A DNA stretch of 64,000 nt from Streptomyces guryensis (GTDB lineage Bacteria > Actinomycetota > Actinomycetes > Streptomycetales > Streptomycetaceae). Location of the stretch: assembly GCF_021261325.1 (NCBI RefSeq), contig NZ_JAJSBI010000007.1:62001-126000 (forward strand). The letters are read 5' to 3'. The notes under the pieces are model-generated. The model was not told the DNA's origin. It saw nothing but the letters and a program-made list of their open reading frames with translations, and did no database searches. Position 1 is the stretch's first letter, and each line of letters starts with the position of its first letter. Positions 60,957 through 64,000 of this stretch are shown in pieces. A program made the translations under genes and the position numbers.

Positions 60957-62801
60957 GTGCACATACCCAGCCTTCGCGGCACGTTCGTAACCCGTGCCGC
61001 GACCGTGGCCTCCGCTGTCGTCCTCGCGGCGGCGTCGCCCGCCTCCGCGCACTCCCCGAGCCCCGACGCCACCACCAGTACGGCGCCGGCCGCGCACGGC
61101 ACGGGCCCGGGGGGAGCATGGACGAGTGCGCAGGCCGAGAAGTTCTGGACCCCCGAGCGGATGGCCCGCGCGACCCCGGACAGCCCCCGCGGCGAGGCCC
61201 CGGCCGGCCGGAAAGCCGAATCTGCCGTGCGGGGGGCGGCCGCGGCGAAGAACGGGAGCTACTTCGCGGGTGTCCCGACCGTCGGAACGTTCTTCCACTA
61301 CGTGACAGACCCCGCCACCGACAAGCTGACGGCACGTTTCTGCTCCGCGAGCGTCGTCGACAGCCCGCAGGGCAACGTCATCCTGACCGCCGCGCACTGC
61401 TCCGGCGGCTCCAAGGGCATGTTCGTGCCCCGCTACAACGGCGCGGCGGGCAACCCCGCCCCCTACGGCCGGTTCGCGGTGCAGCGGTGGGTCCGTGACG
61501 CACGCTGGTACCAGGCCGCGGGCCACCCCACCCGCGACGCCTACTCCGACTTCGACTACGCCTTCGCCCGGGTCGCCGCCAACCAGCGGGGGCAGAGCGT
61601 GCAGAAGGCCGTCGGTGCGGGGCTCAAGCTCGGCCAGGTGAACGGCCAGTACAAGCAGAACGTCACCGTCATCGGCTACCCCGGCAGCCACAACCCGAAG
61701 AACCAGCCCTTCATATGCGCCGGCGTCACCACCCGCCAGCTCCCCGGTTACCACCAGATGCGCATGGACTGCGGCGGCTTCTACGGCGGCACCTCCGGAA
61801 GCCCCTGGATCACCGGCCTCAACAGGACGACCGGAGCCGGGACCGTCATCGGCGACCTCGGCGGCTACTACGGCGGCGGCCTGGAGAACAACAGCGACCG
61901 CATCTCGTTCGCCGCCACCTACGACCAGCGGGCCTTCGAGATCTACGATGCCGCGGCGAAGAACACCACCCCCACCCAGTACCCGCGCGGCTACAGCATG
62001 TACCCGACCGGCGGGGGCCTGTGGCAGCAGGCCATGAAGACCGCCTCCGGTGACTACACCGGCGACGGCAGAACAGACATGATCGTCATCTGGTCGGACG
62101 GCGAGGTCACCCTCTACACCGGGGACGGCAACGGCGGATTCTCCGGCGAACACCGGATCGCGAAGTCCTCGACCTGGACCCACGCCAGGACCGTCGCCGC
62201 GGGAGACTTCAACGCCGACAGCGACTCCGACCTCATGGTGGTCTGGTCGGACGGCGAGGTCACCCTCTACACCGGGGACGGCAACGGCGGATTCGCCAAG
62301 GAAACCCAGATGGCCAAGCCCGGCAGCACCTGGAAGAACGCCATCCAGATCACCGCCGGACGCTACAGCGACAACCAGTGGACCGACGACGTCATGGTCC
62401 GCTGGATCGACGGCGAGACCACCCTCTACACCGACGTCGACGCCCGCGGATTCCTCAACGAGCACCAACTGCGGCCCCCCAACGAGACCTGGCGCAACGC
62501 CACCCTCCTCGCCGCCGGAAACTTCACCGGAGGCGCCGACTGGGACGTCGTCGTCCGATGGTCCGACGGCGAACTGGCCCTCTACCGCGATTCCTCCGCC
62601 TCCGGCGTGGGAACGGAGATCAAGCTGAAGTCCTCTAACACGTTGTGGACCCACGCCACCGTCATGACCGCCGGCGCCTACACATCCGGTGACCCCGACG
62701 ACCTCCTCGTGCGCTGGTCCGACGGCGAGACCACCCTCTACACCGACACCACGACCACCCTCGGCAGCGAACACATGCTCGTCCCGCCGAAGGCGGGCTG
62801 A
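60957..62801 (+). CDS. secreted trypsin-like serine protease with C-terminal FG-GAP/VCBS-like repeats
   Basis: 614 residues from GTG 60957 with GAGGA. A signal peptide and Ser/Pro/Ala-rich pro-region precede a chymotrypsin-fold domain: LTAAHC (His147), SDFDYAF (Asp) and GGTSGSPW (Ser280). The C-terminal half has five roughly 65-residue repeats of WSDGEVTLYTGDGNGGF type alternating with aspartate-rich GDxxxDxxxD loops, as in FG-GAP or VCBS propeller blades that bind calcium. It is likely an exported protease with a carbohydrate- or surface-binding propeller. Full length. Confidence 0.88.
   Translation: MHIPSLRGTFVTRAATVASAVVLAAASPASAHSPSPDATTSTAPAAHGTGPGGAWTSAQAEKFWTPERMARATPDSPRGEAPAGRKAESAVRGAAAAKNGSYFAGVPTVGTFFHYVTDPATDKLTARFCSASVVDSPQGNVILTAAHCSGGSKGMFVPRYNGAAGNPAPYGRFAVQRWVRDARWYQAAGHPTRDAYSDFDYAFARVAANQRGQSVQKAVGAGLKLGQVNGQYKQNVTVIGYPGSHNPKNQPFICAGVTTRQLPGYHQMRMDCGGFYGGTSGSPWITGLNRTTGAGTVIGDLGGYYGGGLENNSDRISFAATYDQRAFEIYDAAAKNTTPTQYPRGYSMYPTGGGLWQQAMKTASGDYTGDGRTDMIVIWSDGEVTLYTGDGNGGFSGEHRIAKSSTWTHARTVAAGDFNADSDSDLMVVWSDGEVTLYTGDGNGGFAKETQMAKPGSTWKNAIQITAGRYSDNQWTDDVMVRWIDGETTLYTDVDARGFLNEHQLRPPNETWRNATLLAAGNFTGGADWDVVVRWSDGELALYRDSSASGVGTEIKLKSSNTLWTHATVMTAGAYTSGDPDDLLVRWSDGETTLYTDTTTTLGSEHMLVPPKAG
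62089..62294 (+). repeat. 53-bp exact duplication within the protease repeat region
   Basis: 62089-62141 and 62242-62294 are identical at the DNA level, encoding the WSDGEVTLYTGDGNGGF core twice. The other blades are diverged, so this pair is recent or homogenised by conversion. Confidence 0.85.
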
Positions 62802-62830
62802 TCACCTCTCAGGAAGGTGAGGTACCCCCG

Positions 62831-63379
62831 ATGCGCCTGCGCGTAGCCGGCATCCTCTGCGCCGCGACCGCCCTCGGTCTCGCCGCTGCACCCGGCGCCC
62901 ACGCAGCCGAGGACCCAGGCCTCGCCGTCACCCTCACCTCCACGGACAGCGACAGCACCCCCGACGGGCCGCTCCAGCCGGGCGCGCCCGTCGAGGTCAC
63001 CTCAGGAGCCGACCTCACCTCCCTGGCCGCCGACGGGAACGGCAGCTTCACCGTGACCTCCCCGGCATTCGGTCACCCGGTCACGGTCACCCTGCAGAAG
63101 AACAGCTTCGGCCAGGGCAAGGGTGCGATCCGCTGCGGCACCGAACCGGGCCACTATCCCGTCGACATCGCCGGCCACCACGAGGGATCCGGCCTCACCA
63201 CAAAGCAGACGCACACGACCATCACCGTCACGGCGGGCGGCTCGTACTGCACCCAGGCCTCCGGCTCCCCTTCGACGACCACGACCGCAACGGCCGCAGG
63301 CGGCACCGCGGCCGCCCTGGCCCTGGCAGGCTTCGCGCTCGCCCGGGCCCGACGTCGACGCGGTGTGCGGGGGGCCTGA
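62831..63379 (+). CDS. secreted, C-terminally anchored hypothetical protein
   Basis: 182 residues from ATG 62831 with AGGAAGGTGAGG, 29 bp after the protease stop, so likely co-transcribed. A signal peptide (ends GAHAAED) and a beta-rich domain with Cys (IRCGTEPGHYPVDI...SYCTQA) lead through a Thr/Ser linker to a membrane helix (AAALALAGFALARARRRRG). The shared transcript suggests a surface partner of the protease. No family recognised. Confidence 0.75.
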   Translation: MRLRVAGILCAATALGLAAAPGAHAAEDPGLAVTLTSTDSDSTPDGPLQPGAPVEVTSGADLTSLAADGNGSFTVTSPAFGHPVTVTLQKNSFGQGKGAIRCGTEPGHYPVDIAGHHEGSGLTTKQTHTTITVTAGGSYCTQASGSPSTTTTATAAGGTAAALALAGFALARARRRRGVRGA

Positions 63380-63457
63380 AGGGAAAGAGGCGGGCGAGGA
63401 GCAGATGGGACCGGGCCCAGGTGCTGCTGCCCCGTCAAAACCACCCCAGAAACGATT

Positions 63458-63492
63458 CAGGGGCCCGACCCGCAGTGCGGATCGGGCCCCTG
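63458..63492 (-). terminator. long hairpin downstream of the tRNA-Pro fragment
   Basis: CAGGGGCCCGA (63458-63468) and TCGGGCCCCTG (63482-63492) form an 11-bp stem with an inner CCGC/GCGG stem. Read leftward it follows the 3' end of the tRNA remnant, as a tRNA terminator would. Confidence 0.7.
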
Positions 63493-63508
63493 AGTGGTGT
63501 TTCGGCTG

Positions 63509-63550
63509 TCGGGGTGGCGGGATTTGAACCCACGTCCTCTTCGTCCCGAA
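63509..63550 (-). other. 3' half of a tRNA-Pro gene, probable attachment site
   Basis: On the minus strand this reads from an anticodon loop TTCGGGA through stem CGAAG, a T-arm (GTGGG-TTCAAAT-CCCGC) to the acceptor CACCCCGA, the expected 3' half of tRNA-Pro with anticodon CGG. The 5' half is missing: the preceding bases (CCTCA) no longer pair with the anticodon stem. Such 42-bp remnants are left when an element integrates into the 3' end of a tRNA gene. The left side keeps the tRNA terminator, so the element should lie to the right, with an intact tRNA-Pro at its far end. Confidence 0.7.
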
Positions 63551-64000
63551 TGAGGACCGGGCGTGATCGACACTTGCCAGTTTCGCATTTTCGCAGGTCA
63601 GGGCGTTGGATGTGGCGGGTCTCGGGTGGTGTTGGGAGGGCTCGGGGAGCGGGTCGGCTCCCAAACGGCTCCCAGCGGCTGGGCTTTTGCGGCGTACAGG
63701 ATGTCGTTCGTTGTCGGAGGGGGCGGCGGCCGGTGCGGTGGGACCAGTGGACGGCGATGAGGCCCAGCGCAGCCACAAGGACCACGATGCGACGCTGCAA
63801 AAACGCGGTGGCTCACGCATGTCCGAGGCACCGCACGGTATTCGCACGCGAAACGCCCAAGCCGGCCGAGTGGGGCGGTCCGTGCCTTGCCGTCCCGGTC
63901 CGGATGAGTCCCGCACTCGCCTGGGCACGATGCTGCCGACCGAGTCGGAGCCCGTGGCGAAACGATCGTCGCGGGTGGGGGCGGCGGGGAAATTCCCCGG
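63551..64000. other. start of a possible integrated element, no gene called
   Basis: No supported gene. It contains a 9-bp direct repeat CGGCTCCCA at 63655-63663 and 63666-63674 and a moderately lower GC stretch near 63580-63600. Sequences of this type commonly flank integrase genes of actinomycete integrative elements. The integrase, if present, is beyond the right edge. Confidence 0.35.

Noticed and set aside
63435..63800. Minus-strand frame with a hydrophobic start
   Set aside because: It crosses the tRNA remnant and its terminator hairpin, and its composition is that of a chance frame.

Overview
The window is high-GC actinobacterial chromosome, almost certainly from a Streptomyces species. 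The evidence is the codon use, many GTG and TTG starts, a TTA (bldA-type) codon in a regulator, SARP/AfsR-like and NB-ARC regulators, DUF397/DUF5753 and Uma2 genes, and a conserved core of purA, ybaB-recR and ask-asd. No rRNA or CRISPR array was seen. The only tRNA sequence is a 3'-half tRNA-Pro fragment near the right edge.

Layout. 1-5.2 kb: the C-terminus of a gene entering from the left, a convergent DUF6801-NACHT operon, and a degraded second copy of the left-edge gene. All three carry one RHIM-like (bacterial amyloid-signalling type) motif. A secreted alpha/beta hydrolase follows. 5.3-9.8 kb: an AfsR-like BTAD/NB-ARC/TPR regulator and an APC permease. 10-17 kb: Uma2 protein, diacylglycerol-kinase-like protein, purA, Tat-exported 5'-nucleotidase, NmrA-like SDR and two small conserved genes. 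17-22.9 kb: a coupled GntR/glycosyltransferase operon, a class III aminotransferase, and a DJ-1/PfpI-MarR operon with two palindromic operator candidates. 23-27.8 kb: Ser/Thr kinase, SLATT-like membrane protein, YbaB, RecR and DUF5063 protein.

27.9-34.3 kb is an accessory pocket. It starts with an intact NB-ARC/TPR STAND ATPase followed 24 nt later by a small two-TM protein. The N-terminal motif of the ATPase recurs twice in the C-terminal tail of the small protein, which is the expected layout of an NLR plus amyloid-seeded membrane effector. Next comes a run of broken genes (XRE/DUF5753, DUF397, an HTH/zinc-ribbon-like protein, a small acidic protein) and a second Uma2 gene.

34.3-48.4 kb: TauE-like exporter, secreted NTF2-like protein, two-component system, a two-gene cyclodipeptide synthase-P450 locus, ask-asd, an ECF-type sigma factor with its coupled membrane protein, SURF1, a methyltransferase and an S9 peptidase. 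48.5-57.1 kb: RCK/TrkA-type channel protein, a permease pair, and a 1338-residue HTH-nSTAND-WD40 protein. 57.1-63.4 kb: mostly exported proteins, the first behind a structured leader that ends in a strong intrinsic terminator. From about 63.55 kb the sequence looks like the end of an element integrated at the 3' end of a tRNA-Pro gene.

The most notable content is two independent STAND-ATPase systems (1-4.2 kb and 27.9-30.9 kb), each with a short motif shared between the ATPase and a neighbouring small protein. This suggests prion-like signalling used for defence or conflict.
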